Positions 8,610 to 17,416 of a stretch of DNA of 43,196 nt are shown here, one piece after another. Source of the stretch: an uncultured Collinsella sp. (lineage in GTDB: Bacteria > Actinomycetota > Coriobacteriia > Coriobacteriales > Coriobacteriaceae); contig UQWG01000013.1 in NCBI GenBank assembly GCA_900544645.1, positions 1 to 43,196 on the forward strand. Direction: 5' to 3'. The notes under the pieces were generated by a model. The model ran no database searches and was not told the origin of the DNA. It saw only the letters and a program-made list of their open reading frames with translations. The translations under genes were made by a program, and so were the position numbers. The stretch's first letter is position 1; each line of letters starts with the position of its first letter.

Positions 8610-9449
8610 TTATTCGCCCGGGTTGATGTTCGCGTAGAACTCCGCCCCATCATCGAGCCGCAGGATGCCCACGCGACCGAACTCGGAGCCGGTGGCGGCA
8701 GCGCAGTCGATGTCGATGCGATCGGGCACACCGGCGGCATCCTCACCGCCCAGGCGCACAATCTGCCCGCGGCCCGACTCCTCATCGAGCCCCGCAAGAC
8801 CACCGACCTCGCAATAACGCCCGAGCGACACCGTTGGCGTGTGACCGCTCACCACGACCGGGCCCCTGCCCTCGGTAGAAAGCAGCCCGGTCGGCACATC
8901 CCAATAGCCGTGACGAATCCAGAGCAAGTCATCGGACGACTGTACGGCGAGCATTTGCTGCAGCAGCTCGCGATCGGCATCGACCGCTCCCCTGCCGTCG
9001 CCGCAATCGACACCATGCTCAAGCAAAAACGCACGCGCCGCCTCGGTCTGAATGCCGGCGTGCACCAGCAGATACGGGCGCTCCTCGGTCTCGACCACCG
9101 CGTAGAGCGGCAGCGCGGCCATCCATCGCACGAGCTCCTCGTATGCCTCAAATTCCATGTCGTTGAGCTGCTCGCGCGTCGTCCAGCCACCGTTGATATC
9201 CCAGGTCTCGGCATCGAGCGGATCCTGACCAATGATGGCATCGAGCATGATCTGCTCGTGATTGCCCTTGAGCACGCGGGCGTTGGGCAGCGAGCGCACG
9301 AGCTTAATAACGCCGACCGGATCGGGCCCGCGATCGATCATGTCGCCCAGCACGTACAGTGTGTCGTCGGACGTCAACGAGATCTTAGACAGGGCCTCGT
9401 CAAGCGCACGCACGTGCCCGTGAGCGTCAGATGTCACATAGATCGCCAT
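8610..9449 (-). CDS. PPP-family metallophosphatase
   Basis: 279 residues. The signature order of PPP/Ap4A-type phosphatases is intact: DAHGH (8-12), GDMIDRG (35-41), GNHE (62-65) and SGHTP late in the chain. These supply the two-metal site that hydrolyses phosphoesters or dinucleoside polyphosphates. The family includes PrpE/ApaH-like and Ser/Thr phosphatases; substrate cannot be separated by eye. ATG at 9449 follows AAGGAGAG at nine bases. Transcribed alone, divergent from the antiporter gene at 9703. Confidence 0.9.
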   Translation of the reverse strand: MAIYVTSDAHGHVRALDEALSKISLTSDDTLYVLGDMIDRGPDPVGVIKLVRSLPNARVLKGNHEQIMLDAIIGQDPLDAETWDINGGWTTREQLNDMEFEAYEELVRWMAALPLYAVVETEERPYLLVHAGIQTEAARAFLLEHGVDCGDGRGAVDADRELLQQMLAVQSSDDLLWIRHGYWDVPTGLLSTEGRGPVVVSGHTPTVSLGRYCEVGGLAGLDEESGRGQIVRLGGEDAAGVPDRIDIDCAAATGSEFGRVGILRLDDGAEFYANINPGE

Positions 9450-9702
9450 GGTACGCCTCTCCTTGCATTGCGGCCGAAGCCCGGTGCCGCAACTAAAACT
9501 TCAAGTTGAACTTAAACGTTACCCATTGTACTCCGTTGCAATAAAGCTGGAAAGGGTTTCCGAGCAGAGGCAAAGACGGCAGCCGTCTATGACGATATCG
9601 CGCACGCCCGCAATCCAACCCCATAAACCCACCATCTTTGGGTACAAATAACCGCAGGCAACTGACCGTGCCACGCCAACCACCCAGGAGCGGACACCAT
9701 CT

Positions 9703-11304
9703 ATGAACCAGATCCTTCTCTTTATCGGCCTCGTCATCATTTTGTGCCTGACCATCAAACCCGTCGGCAAAAAACTCCCCTTCCCCACCCTGCTCATCTT
9801 TATCGCGCTCGGCATGCTGTTGGGCGTCAACGGCCCGGCGCATATCGACTTTAGCGACTACGCGCTCACCGAAACCGTCTGCAGCACGGCGCTGCTGTTC
9901 ATCATGTTCTACGGCGGCTTTAACACCAACATCGACCGCGCCAAGCCCGTCGCCGTGCCCGCGGTGCTGCTGAGCACGCTCGGCGTCGTCATCACCGCAG
10001 GCATCACCGGCGTGTTCGCCCACTTCGTGCTGGGCTTCGACTGGATCGGCGGCCTGCTGCTGGGATCAGTCGTGGCATCCACCGACGCGGCCAGCGTCTT
10101 TAGCGTTCTGCGCGAGCACAGCCTGTCGCTGAAGGGCGGCACCGACTCGCTGCTCGAGGTCGAATCGGGCTCCAACGACCCCGTCGCCTACATGCTCACC
10201 GCCGTGCTCGCCACACTCGCGGCCGGCGGCGACATCAACATTCCCGCACTGCTGGCCAAGCAGATTATCCTGGGCGCGGGCCTGGGCCTTGCCATCGGCT
10301 GGGCGGCGGGCCGTCTGATTGAACGCGCACACGCAACGGCCGAGGGCGCGCAGACCATCTTCTTGTTCGCCGTGGCGATCGTCGCCTACGCGCTACCAAG
10401 CTATCTGGGCGGCAACGGCTTTTTGGCCGTATACCTGGCCGGCATTGTGCTGGGTGCGAGCGACATCACCGGCAAGGTCGAGATGGCGCGCTTCTTTGAC
10501 ACCCTCACCGAGATGGCCGAGATGACGATCTTCTTCTTGCTCGGCCTGCTCGTCACGCCCGCACGCCTGCCGCAGATGCTGCTGCCGGGCCTGGCGCTCA
10601 TGGCGTTTATGCTCTACGTGAGCCGTCCCATCGCCGTCGGCGTGCTCCTGGCGCCCTTTAAGACGAACCCCCGCCAGGTCGCGCTCGTAAGCTGGGCGGG
10701 CCTGCGCGGAGCAGCTTCGGTCGTGTTTAGCCTCTTTGCCGTGGTGGCCGGCGTTCCCGGCGGACACGACCTATTTGACCTGGTGTTTGTGATTGCCGTG
10801 TCGAGCATTGTGGTGCAGGGCTCGCTGCTGCCAGCGGTGGCGAAGAAGCTCGATATGATCGATGCGACCGGCGACGTGCGCCGCACCTTTAACGACTATC
10901 GCGACGAAGACGGCATGTCATTTGTAAAGCTCAAGGTGGGTGCTGGCCATCCGTTTGCCGAGCGCTCGCTCGCCGATATTGGCAGCGCGACGGACATGCT
11001 CGTGGTCCTGGTGCTGCGCGACGGGGCGCACCCGGTGCTGCCCAACGGCGATACCGTGATCCAGGAAGGCGATCTGCTGGTGATGGCCGCCCCAACGTTC
11101 GAAGAGCGTGCCGAGGTTACGCTGCGCGAGGTCACCGTAACCCCCCACGGTCGCCTGGCCGGCCAGCGTCTTCGCGATGTGCCGCAGGGCAAGCACCCCT
11201 TTATCGTGGTGATGCTCAAGCGCGACGGCCAAACGATCATCCCCGACGGCAACACCCTAATATACGCCGGCGACGAAGCCGTCATCGCCACGCTCGCGTC
11301 GTAG
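9703..11304 (+). CDS. CPA-family K+(Na+)/H+ antiporter with C-terminal TrkA-C domains
   Basis: 533 residues. Residues 1 to about 385 form a Na+/H+ exchanger membrane domain. Landmarks are PFPTLLIFIALGMLLG near residue 26, SVVASTDAASVFSVL and SGSNDPVAYM (the cation-site region), and SWAGLRGAASVVFSLFAV. Two regulatory RCK_C/TrkA-C type domains follow (about 405-470 and 475-533). This layout is that of NhaP2/CvrA antiporters, which expel K+ or Na+ in exchange for protons and are gated by cytosolic ligands. The start is at ATG 9703 after AGGAGCG. Single-gene unit. Ion specificity is not readable from the sequence. Confidence 0.92.
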   Translation: MNQILLFIGLVIILCLTIKPVGKKLPFPTLLIFIALGMLLGVNGPAHIDFSDYALTETVCSTALLFIMFYGGFNTNIDRAKPVAVPAVLLSTLGVVITAGITGVFAHFVLGFDWIGGLLLGSVVASTDAASVFSVLREHSLSLKGGTDSLLEVESGSNDPVAYMLTAVLATLAAGGDINIPALLAKQIILGAGLGLAIGWAAGRLIERAHATAEGAQTIFLFAVAIVAYALPSYLGGNGFLAVYLAGIVLGASDITGKVEMARFFDTLTEMAEMTIFFLLGLLVTPARLPQMLLPGLALMAFMLYVSRPIAVGVLLAPFKTNPRQVALVSWAGLRGAASVVFSLFAVVAGVPGGHDLFDLVFVIAVSSIVVQGSLLPAVAKKLDMIDATGDVRRTFNDYRDEDGMSFVKLKVGAGHPFAERSLADIGSATDMLVVLVLRDGAHPVLPNGDTVIQEGDLLVMAAPTFEERAEVTLREVTVTPHGRLAGQRLRDVPQGKHPFIVVMLKRDGQTIIPDGNTLIYAGDEAVIATLAS

Positions 11305-11327
11305 CGGGCAGGAGGTAGCTAATTTGC

Positions 11328-11396
11328 GACGAAGAGATCAAGCGCCTAGAAAGCCTCATGCCTTCGCTCGCAGATTTGGATTTGCCTGAGGAGTAA
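11328..11396 (+). pseudogene. Possible C-terminal remnant of a lost gene
   Basis: Between the antiporter and serC one frame reads DEEIKRLESLMPSLADLDL followed by PEE and a TAA stop, with an in-frame TAG 12 bases before it. The acidic, leucine-rich composition looks like a real protein tail rather than random high-GC sequence. There is no start codon or upstream body, so if genuine it is debris of a deleted gene. It could be chance. Confidence 0.25.
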
Positions 11397-11530
11397 AGCA
11401 CCCCTCCCCCATGTAACCATCCTGTAAATCATAGCGGCGCACTCGGGTTTTGCTGTGATGCGGTCGCGCCTAGCGCTCCACTGTGCTAAAGTATCCCGAA
11501 CGTTCAAACGACTACGAGGGAGACTAGAAG

Positions 11531-12655
11531 ATGGCACGTGTGCACAACTTCTCAGCTGGCCCGGCCGCGCTGCCTACAAGCGTGCTCGCCGAGATCGCCG
11601 ACGAGATGATGGACTACCGCGGTTGCGGCATGTCCGTGCTCGAGATGAGCCATCGATCTAGCATGTACCAGCAGATTATCGACGACGCCGAGGCAACCCT
11701 GCGCCGTCTGCTGAGCATCCCGGACAACTACCGCGTCCTGTTTTTACAGGGCGGTGCCACGCTGCAGTTTGCGGGCATCCCCATGAACCTCATGCACCGC
11801 GGCCGCGCCGGCTACATCGTGACCGGCAACTTTGCCAACAAGGCATACAAAGAAGCCGCCAAGTACGGTGAGGCCGTGCTGCTCGCGAGCTCCGAGGACA
11901 CCAACTTCGACCGCATCCCCGACATGGCCGACATCAATGCGCGCATTGCCGCCGAGGCCGCAGGCGACGGGCTCGACTACGTCTACATCTGCCAGAACAA
12001 CACCATCTTTGGCACCATGTACCACGAGCTGCCCAGTTGTGGCGATGTGCCGCTGGTCGCCGATGTCTCGAGCTGCTTCCTGTCGCAGCCGCTCGACGTT
12101 GAGCGCTACGGGCTCATTTACGCCGGAGCGCAGAAAAACGCCGGCGCCGCGGGCGTGACCGTGGCCATCGTGCGCGACGACCTCATCGCAGATGGCCCCG
12201 CCTTTGCGCAGACGCCGCAGTACCTGGACCTTAAGACCCAGGCCGCCAAGGGTTCCATGCTCAACACGCCCAACACCTTTGGCATCTACGTGTGCGGCAA
12301 GGTGTTCCGTTGGGTTGAGCAGACCGGCGGACTTGCCGCCATGGCCGAGCGCAACTGGGCCAAGGCCAACCTGCTCTACGACCTGCTCGAGCGCAGCGTG
12401 CTGTTCCATGGCACCACACAGACCGACAGCCGCTCCATCGCCAACGTCACCTTCCGCACCGGCGACGCCGAACTCGACGCGGCCTTTGTCGCAGGCGCGG
12501 CAGAGCACCAGATTCAAAACGTCAAGGGCCATCGCCTGGTGGGCGGCATGCGCGCTAGCGTCTACAACGCCGTAACCATGGAAGATGTGCAGGCACTGGC
12601 CTCGTACATGAAGGACTTCGAAGCGCAGCTTAGTTTGAGCCCGCGATCTAACTAG
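11531..12655 (+). CDS. serC: Phosphoserine aminotransferase
   Basis: 374 residues, typical length. It transfers the amino group of glutamate to 3-phosphohydroxypyruvate, the second step of serine synthesis; the same enzyme type can act in pyridoxal phosphate synthesis. Visible features are NFSAGPAALP at the N-terminus, EMSHRS (substrate-binding His/Arg, about 38-43), FLQGGAT (71-77), and the PLP lysine K202 in YAGAQKNAGAAG with Asp178 upstream. The start at 11531 follows GAGGGAGACTAG. serA starts 71 bp after its stop, and no terminator lies between, so the two probably form one operon. Confidence 0.97.
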   Translation: MARVHNFSAGPAALPTSVLAEIADEMMDYRGCGMSVLEMSHRSSMYQQIIDDAEATLRRLLSIPDNYRVLFLQGGATLQFAGIPMNLMHRGRAGYIVTGNFANKAYKEAAKYGEAVLLASSEDTNFDRIPDMADINARIAAEAAGDGLDYVYICQNNTIFGTMYHELPSCGDVPLVADVSSCFLSQPLDVERYGLIYAGAQKNAGAAGVTVAIVRDDLIADGPAFAQTPQYLDLKTQAAKGSMLNTPNTFGIYVCGKVFRWVEQTGGLAAMAERNWAKANLLYDLLERSVLFHGTTQTDSRSIANVTFRTGDAELDAAFVAGAAEHQIQNVKGHRLVGGMRASVYNAVTMEDVQALASYMKDFEAQLSLSPRSN

Positions 12656-12726
12656 CCCGCAACGCGCGGGCCGATCAGCCATCTCAGACCACCCTGTATA
12701 GATCAAAACCTGCTAAGGAGTTTTCC

Positions 12727-13890
12727 ATGCGCAAGATTAAAACCATCGATGACATTACCAAGGACGGCAAGGTCGAGTTTGGTGAGGGCTACGAGTTTGT
12801 GAGCACCGCCGAAGAGGCCGACGCCATTCTGATGCGCTCGACCGACCTGCACGGCTACGAGCTGCCCGAGGGCATCCGCGCCATCGCCCGCTGCGGCGCC
12901 GGCGTCAACAACATCCCCGTCGAGGAGTACGCCAAGAAGGGCGTCGTCGTCTTTAACTCCCCCGGCGCCAACAGCAACGCCGTTAAGGAGCTCGTCCTAG
13001 GCATGCTGGTGCTCTCGAGCCGCGGCGTGGTGCAATCAATGAACTGGGTGCGTGACAACGCCGACGACCCCGAGATTCAGGTCGATGCCGAAAAGGCCAA
13101 GAAGGCCTTTGTGGGCCGCGAGCTCAAGGGCAAGCGCATCGGTGTCATCGGCCTGGGCAACGTGGGCTCCAAGGTCGCCAACGCCTGCGTCGATCTGGGC
13201 ATGGACGTTTACGGCTACGACCCGTTCATTTCCGTCGAGCACGCGTGGGTGCTGAGCCGCGAGGTGCAGCGCGTGGGCACGCTCGAGGATCTCTGCCGCG
13301 GCTGCGACTACCTCACCGTGCACGTGCCCAGCAAGGCCGACACCATCGGCATGATCAGCACCGAACAGATTAACCTGCTGGCACCGGACGCCGTGCTCAT
13401 CAACTACGCGCGCGAAACCATCATTGACGAGGACGCCGTCGACGCCGCCCTGCGCGAGGGCAAGCTCAGCTGGTTTAGCTGCGACTTCGCCACGCCCAAG
13501 ACGGTCAAGATGCCCAATACGTTTATCACCACGCACTCGGGCGCCGGCACCGGCGAGGCCGAGGCCAACTGCGCCGACATGGCCATCAGCGAGCTCAAGG
13601 ATTACCTGGAGAACGGCAACATCGCACACAGCGTCAACTACCCCGCCTGCAGCATGGGCAAGGCGCGCGCTGCAAGCCGCATTGCCTGCCTGCATGCCAA
13701 CGTGCCCAACATGATCGGCCAGATCACGGCCATCCTGGCCAAGGACAACGCCAACGTGCAGCGTATGACCAACGAGTCCGCCGGCGAGAACGCCTACACC
13801 ATGTTCGACACCGACGAACACCTAGACAGCAGCACCATCGAGGCGCTCAAGCAGATTCCGTCGATGTATCGCGTGCGCGTGATCAAGTAG
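12727..13890 (+). CDS. serA: D-3-phosphoglycerate dehydrogenase with ACT domain
   Basis: 387 residues, the short form. It oxidises 3-phosphoglycerate with NAD+ at the entry of serine synthesis. The NAD-binding glycine motif GLGNVG is at 142-147. The substrate loop RCGAGVNNI is near residue 55. An ARETIIDEDAVDAAL region and the catalytic-histidine region THSGAGTGEAE follow. A C-terminal ACT domain (about 317-387, from ASRIACLHANVPNMIGQI) should bind serine for feedback. AAGGAG lies seven bases before the ATG. A strong terminator follows at 13954. Confidence 0.97.
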   Translation: MRKIKTIDDITKDGKVEFGEGYEFVSTAEEADAILMRSTDLHGYELPEGIRAIARCGAGVNNIPVEEYAKKGVVVFNSPGANSNAVKELVLGMLVLSSRGVVQSMNWVRDNADDPEIQVDAEKAKKAFVGRELKGKRIGVIGLGNVGSKVANACVDLGMDVYGYDPFISVEHAWVLSREVQRVGTLEDLCRGCDYLTVHVPSKADTIGMISTEQINLLAPDAVLINYARETIIDEDAVDAALREGKLSWFSCDFATPKTVKMPNTFITTHSGAGTGEAEANCADMAISELKDYLENGNIAHSVNYPACSMGKARAASRIACLHANVPNMIGQITAILAKDNANVQRMTNESAGENAYTMFDTDEHLDSSTIEALKQIPSMYRVRVIK

Positions 13891-13953
13891 CGCCGACTGA
13901 CCTGACGGGCAGTTCCCCATGTGGCCTGCCCGTCGCTGACATTGAATGCCCGC

Positions 13954-13990
13954 GGGGGCGCCTTTCGCACGAGAGGCGCCCCCATTTTTG
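13954..13990 (+). terminator. Rho-independent terminator after serCA
   Basis: Perfect 10-bp stem GGGGGCGCCT / AGGCGCCCCC (13954-13963 and 13974-13983) followed by ATTTTTG. A weaker hairpin (GACGGGCA / TGCCCGTC) lies just upstream at 13903-13934. Confidence 0.9.
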
Positions 13991-14067
13991 TGAGCGCTCC
14001 ATTAAATGCACTGAGCCGCTTCTTGGCATACAATCTGTATGTTGACCTAACTATCTGTGAGGTGCCT

Positions 14068-15288
14068 ATGGTTGATACAGATTTTGCTTGGCGGCTTACG
14101 CAAGGGCTCGTGCGGATCGACAGTTCAGACCCGGGTGCGTATGAGGACGAGATTGAGCGCTATATCAAAGCGTTGGTTGAGGAACGGTTGGCGCAGCTGA
14201 GCTATCCGGTACTCGATGCCGTGCAGATTGCAGAGCACGAAGTACTCCCCGGACGCCGCAATCTAATGGTCACCGTGCCGGGCCAAAGCGACGAGCCACG
14301 GCTCGTCTACATCTGCCATTTGGATACCGTCACCTTGGGCGATGGCTGGGACGCGGACATTCCGCCGCTCGGAGCGATCGTGCGCAACGATAAACTCTAC
14401 GGCCGTGGTGCCTGCGATATGAAGGGTGGCCTGGCCTGCGCCATTGCCGCACTGGTCCATACGCTCGAGCGCGTGGCGGCAGAAGGCGAGCTGCCCCACC
14501 GCGGCTTTTCACTCATCTGCTCGGTCGACGAGGAAGACTTTATGCGTGGTTCAGAGGCAGCTATCGATGCCGGCTGGGTCGGCTCGCGTGAATGGGTGCT
14601 GGACACCGAGCCCACCGACGGACAGATCCAGGTGGCGCACAAGGGGCGTACGTGGTTCGAAATTGAAATGACTGGCGTGACGGCGCATGCGAGCCAGCCC
14701 TGGAAGGGCGCGGATGCCGTCGCCGCCATAGCCGAGGTCGTGTGTTCGCTCCGTCGCGCGTTTATGGCGCTGCCCGCGCACGATGAGCTGGGGCCTTCGA
14801 CCATCACGTTTGGCCAAATCGAGGGCGGATATCGCCCCTATGTCGTGCCCGACCGCGCCAAAGTCTGGGTCGACATGCGTCTGACCCCGCCGACCGATAC
14901 GGCCGCCGCGACGCGCATGGTAGAGCAGGCCATCGCCGTCGCCGAAGCCGCCGTTCCCGGTTGCCATGGCAGCTACACCGTGACGGGCGACCGCCCCGCC
15001 ATCGAGCGCGACCCGAATTCTCCCCTTCTAGCAGCGCTCATGCGTGCCGCCGATGACGTGACGGACGTGGACACGACCGTCGACTTCTTTACCGGCTACA
15101 CCGACACCGCCGTCATTGCCGGCAAGACAGGTAACCGCAATTGCATGAGCTACGGTCCCGGGTCGCTCGCGCTCGCGCACAAGCCCAACGAATATGTGCC
15201 CCACGCCGATATCGTTCGTTGTCAGCAGGTGCTAATCGCGCTCGCCGATAACGTGCTCTGGGACGCGAGCGGCCAAGTTGGGGCATAA
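14068..15288 (+). CDS. M20-family metallopeptidase (ArgE/DapE type)
   Basis: 406 residues. The two-zinc site of M20 amidohydrolases is intact: H84 and D86 in YICHLDTV, the bridging D117 in GRGACDMKGG, catalytic E155/E156 in SVDEEDF, and D179 in DTEPTD. A dimerisation domain follows, with the usual HASQPWKG motif. These enzymes cut N-acyl groups or small peptides; candidates are acetylornithine deacetylase, succinyl-diaminopimelate desuccinylase or an aminoacylase, and sequence alone does not decide. The start at 14068 (MVDTDFAWRL) is preferred over an upstream frame at 13921 that would overlap the serA terminator; GAGGTG precedes it. The DUF1015-like gene follows after 39 bp. Confidence 0.9.
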   Translation: MVDTDFAWRLTQGLVRIDSSDPGAYEDEIERYIKALVEERLAQLSYPVLDAVQIAEHEVLPGRRNLMVTVPGQSDEPRLVYICHLDTVTLGDGWDADIPPLGAIVRNDKLYGRGACDMKGGLACAIAALVHTLERVAAEGELPHRGFSLICSVDEEDFMRGSEAAIDAGWVGSREWVLDTEPTDGQIQVAHKGRTWFEIEMTGVTAHASQPWKGADAVAAIAEVVCSLRRAFMALPAHDELGPSTITFGQIEGGYRPYVVPDRAKVWVDMRLTPPTDTAAATRMVEQAIAVAEAAVPGCHGSYTVTGDRPAIERDPNSPLLAALMRAADDVTDVDTTVDFFTGYTDTAVIAGKTGNRNCMSYGPGSLALAHKPNEYVPHADIVRCQQVLIALADNVLWDASGQVGA

Positions 15289-15327
15289 TAAGCCGCGAAC
15301 AAACCGACTCGTGCGTTAGGACCGCCC

Positions 15328-16008
15328 ATGAAAGCACTTCCGTTTCCCTGCATCCGCCCGGCTCAGGACCGCGTGCTCGAGGCGCTGCCTGCAATGGGCA
15401 GCATCCTGAGCGGCAACGATGCTCTGCGCGGAGCCATTGCCGATGGTCTGATGCTCAAGGACTCGGGTGCGGCGTATTACGTGTACGAATGCTCGGGCGA
15501 GCCGGGACGTGTGACGGGTGTCGTGGCGATCTGCCCGGTTGGTGCGCTGGCGGGCGGCGACGCGGTTGCCGCCGATACGACCGCCGCTGCGCGCGCAATC
15601 GCCGACCTCAAGGTACAGCCCCGTCCCGTAACGCTTGTCTACGAAGCCTCTCCCGTCATGGATATCATCCTCGGCGCCGCAAAAGAGGGCGCTTCACTCT
15701 ATGCCGTCACCGACCCCGCCGGCATTACGCACCGCGTGTGGGAGGTCAAGCGCGAGGACGCCGTCGGGGCCATCCGCGCCATGCTCGACCAGGCGCCGGA
15801 GCCGGCACTGGCCGACGACCCTGCCTACGCTGTCGCACTAGTCGAGGCATCACAGCTCCTGGCCGACGATGCACGTGCCGCCGGCACCTACACGGGCAAA
15901 GAGCCGTTCAACTTTGCCGTAGCTGCGCTCTTCCCCGCCGCGCAGGTCAGCGGCGGCGCGGCGCAGGTTCCGACGGGTCTGCTCACGCACCAGGTCGCGC
16001 GGTTCTAG
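15328..16008 (+). CDS. Shortened DUF1015-like protein
   Basis: 226 residues, against about 400 for DUF1015. It aligns by eye to the N-terminal half: FPCIRPAQDRV (family F..iRp), AAYYVYEC (family ALYVYEQ), TGVVAICPV, VTLVYEAS, a THRVWEV element (family HRLWRV), then EPFNFAVAALFP (family EPYN.VM). Two hallmark pieces are missing: the PPYDVIS motif near the N-terminus and the IADGHHRYETA motif, replaced by LADDPAYAVALVEA at the same place. The protein stops where the second half would begin. In many Firmicutes a full DUF1015 gene sits beside serC-serA, so the location supports the assignment. The function of the family is unknown; this version may have lost it. Confidence 0.65.
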   Translation: MKALPFPCIRPAQDRVLEALPAMGSILSGNDALRGAIADGLMLKDSGAAYYVYECSGEPGRVTGVVAICPVGALAGGDAVAADTTAAARAIADLKVQPRPVTLVYEASPVMDIILGAAKEGASLYAVTDPAGITHRVWEVKREDAVGAIRAMLDQAPEPALADDPAYAVALVEASQLLADDARAAGTYTGKEPFNFAVAALFPAAQVSGGAAQVPTGLLTHQVARF

Positions 16009-16051
16009 CAAGACCAGACCGTCCAGCACAAAAATCGGCAGCCCAACAAAC

Positions 16052-16096
16052 AGGGGGCGGAGATGCAGCAGGTACATGCATCTCCGCCCCCTTTTG
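16052..16096. terminator. Bidirectional terminator
   Basis: 16-bp perfect stem AGGGGGCGGAGATGCA (16052-16067) with its complement at 16077-16092, followed by TTTTG on the plus strand. It separates the convergent DUF1015-like and histidine phosphatase genes. A-residues upstream are few, so it is stronger in the plus direction. Confidence 0.88.
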
Positions 16097-16138
16097 CGTC
16101 GAGAAGTTATGCCGACGACCCGTGCCGCCGCGCTCGCG

Positions 16139-16774
16139 TTATCCGCGCTGCGGACCCGCAGTAGCCACGAGCGGTTCAAGCCCCAGCTCGCGCGCGTAGT
16201 CTTCCTGCGTAAAGACTTCGACCAGTTCAAACGTATCGGCCGCATCGTCAAACGCAAAATGCAGCACTGAGCAGTTGCCCGGCACGCGTTCGCGCTCGTC
16301 GGCCGCCGCGCCCCGCACGTGGTCCAAAAACTCCTTGATAGCCGAACCGTGGCTCACCGCGAGCACGCACTCGTGGTCCGGACGTCGCATAAGATCGGTT
16401 ATCGTCGCCGCCATGCGCTCGCGCACCTGCATCTGGCCCTCGCCGCCAAACTGACGATAGAAATCGCGCCACGGGCGCTCGGGCATAAGCATCACGCGCT
16501 CGGCCTCAAAGTCGCCAAAGAACCACTCACGCAGACCGTCCAGGCGCTCGTACGCCAAGCCCGGCCACAGGTTGGCGATAGTCTGCTCGGTGCGATGAAG
16601 TGTGGAGGTGTAGGCATGATCGGGTTCAATGCCGCGCGCACGCAAGAACATGCCGGCACGCGCCGCCTGGTCGCATCCCAGCTGCGTGAGCGGCGAGTCA
16701 CTCCAACCCTGAATAATGCGCTTAAGGTTGAATATTGTCTGCCCATGACGAACCAGATACAGGTCTTTATTCAT
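16139..16774 (-). CDS. Histidine phosphatase family protein (tandem copy 2)
   Basis: 211 residues. The phosphohistidine motif LVRHGQT is at residues 7-13, and the second catalytic His lies in LAVSHGS. The chain matches the phosphoglycerate mutase-like phosphatases, which remove phosphate from small metabolites. The start at 16774 (MNKDLYLVRHG) is set by AAAGGACCC upstream; a frame to 16798 would overlap the preceding gene. It lies 17 bp after the stop of a close paralogue (16792-17334) and shares with it REW(F/H)(F/L)G, RPxH(E/D)CVLAVSHGS and the VLHF ending, so the pair looks like a local duplication. Substrate unknown. Confidence 0.9.
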   Translation of the reverse strand: MNKDLYLVRHGQTIFNLKRIIQGWSDSPLTQLGCDQAARAGMFLRARGIEPDHAYTSTLHRTEQTIANLWPGLAYERLDGLREWFFGDFEAERVMLMPERPWRDFYRQFGGEGQMQVRERMAATITDLMRRPDHECVLAVSHGSAIKEFLDHVRGAAADERERVPGNCSVLHFAFDDAADTFELVEVFTQEDYARELGLEPLVATAGPQRG

Positions 16775-16791
16775 AGGGGTCCTTTCGTTCG

Positions 16792-17334
16792 TTACCAATC
16801 AAGGAGCGAAAACGCACCGTCGCAATAGCCAAAATGAAGCACGGCACCGTTGTCGGGTAGCTCTCCCCTGCCAGTCACATACTCAAGAAACTCCTGGCAG
16901 GAAGAGCCGTGGGAGACTGCCAGCACACAGTCGTGCTGCGGCCTGGCCATGATGTGGGACAGCGCCGCGACCATGCGCGACTGGAGCTCGCCTTCAGACT
17001 CGCCACCAAAGGCCACCGGATAATCACCCCAGGGCTGCGGCGGCATCTCGCGATTTGATGTACCCTCCAGCGAGCCCAAATGCCACTCGCGCAGGTCATC
17101 GACCAGCTCTATCGAGCGGCCCTCACCAGCAATTAGCTCAGCCGTACGCCGCGCCCGGCCCAACGGGGAGGAATACACACGGTCAAAGGCCACGCCGCGC
17201 GCCGCAAACGCCGCACGCGCCATCAGCGCCTGCTCGCGCCCGCGCGCCGTAAGCGGCGAATCGTGCCCGCCCTGCAAAATGTTCTGCACATTGAGCTCAG
17301 TCTGCCCATGCCGCACCAAATACAAATCTGCCAC
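16792..17334 (-). CDS. Histidine phosphatase family protein (tandem copy 1)
   Basis: 180 residues with a GTG start at 17334, after GAGGGGAGGG. LVRHGQTELN (6-15) holds the phosphate-accepting His, SSPLGRARRTAE the conserved substrate Arg region, and LAVSHGSS the second His. Like its neighbour it belongs to the phosphoglycerate mutase superfamily, most members of which are phosphatases rather than mutases. Lead gene of a two-gene unit. A palindromic AAACCACC element lies in its 5' region. Alpha-ribazole phosphatase is one possible role for a protein of this length, but no cobalamin genes are near. Confidence 0.9.
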   Translation of the reverse strand: MADLYLVRHGQTELNVQNILQGGHDSPLTARGREQALMARAAFAARGVAFDRVYSSPLGRARRTAELIAGEGRSIELVDDLREWHLGSLEGTSNREMPPQPWGDYPVAFGGESEGELQSRMVAALSHIMARPQHDCVLAVSHGSSCQEFLEYVTGRGELPDNGAVLHFGYCDGAFSLLDW

Positions 17335-17349
17335 ACACCCTCCCCTCGT

Positions 17350-17384
17350 ACCACCACAAAGGGGACAGGCACCTTTGTGGTGGT
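17350..17384. repeat. Palindromic AAACCACC element, copy E
   Basis: ACCACCACAAAGG (17350-17362) and CCTTTGTGGTGGT (17372-17384) with the GGACAGGCA centre. Its left flank differs (GTACC), so two bases of the outer arm are lost. It lies between the nitroreductase stop and the histidine phosphatase start. Confidence 0.88.
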
Positions 17385-17416
17385 TTACCGCCGGATCACA
17401 CCGCGGTGACGCTCAA

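Noticed and set aside
11324..11389. TTG-started 21-codon frame after AGGAGGT downstream of the antiporter
   Set aside because: The ribosome binding site looks good but the peptide is short and Arg-rich, and GCTAATTTGCG is also found near 8320, so it is more likely a shared non-coding repeat motif.
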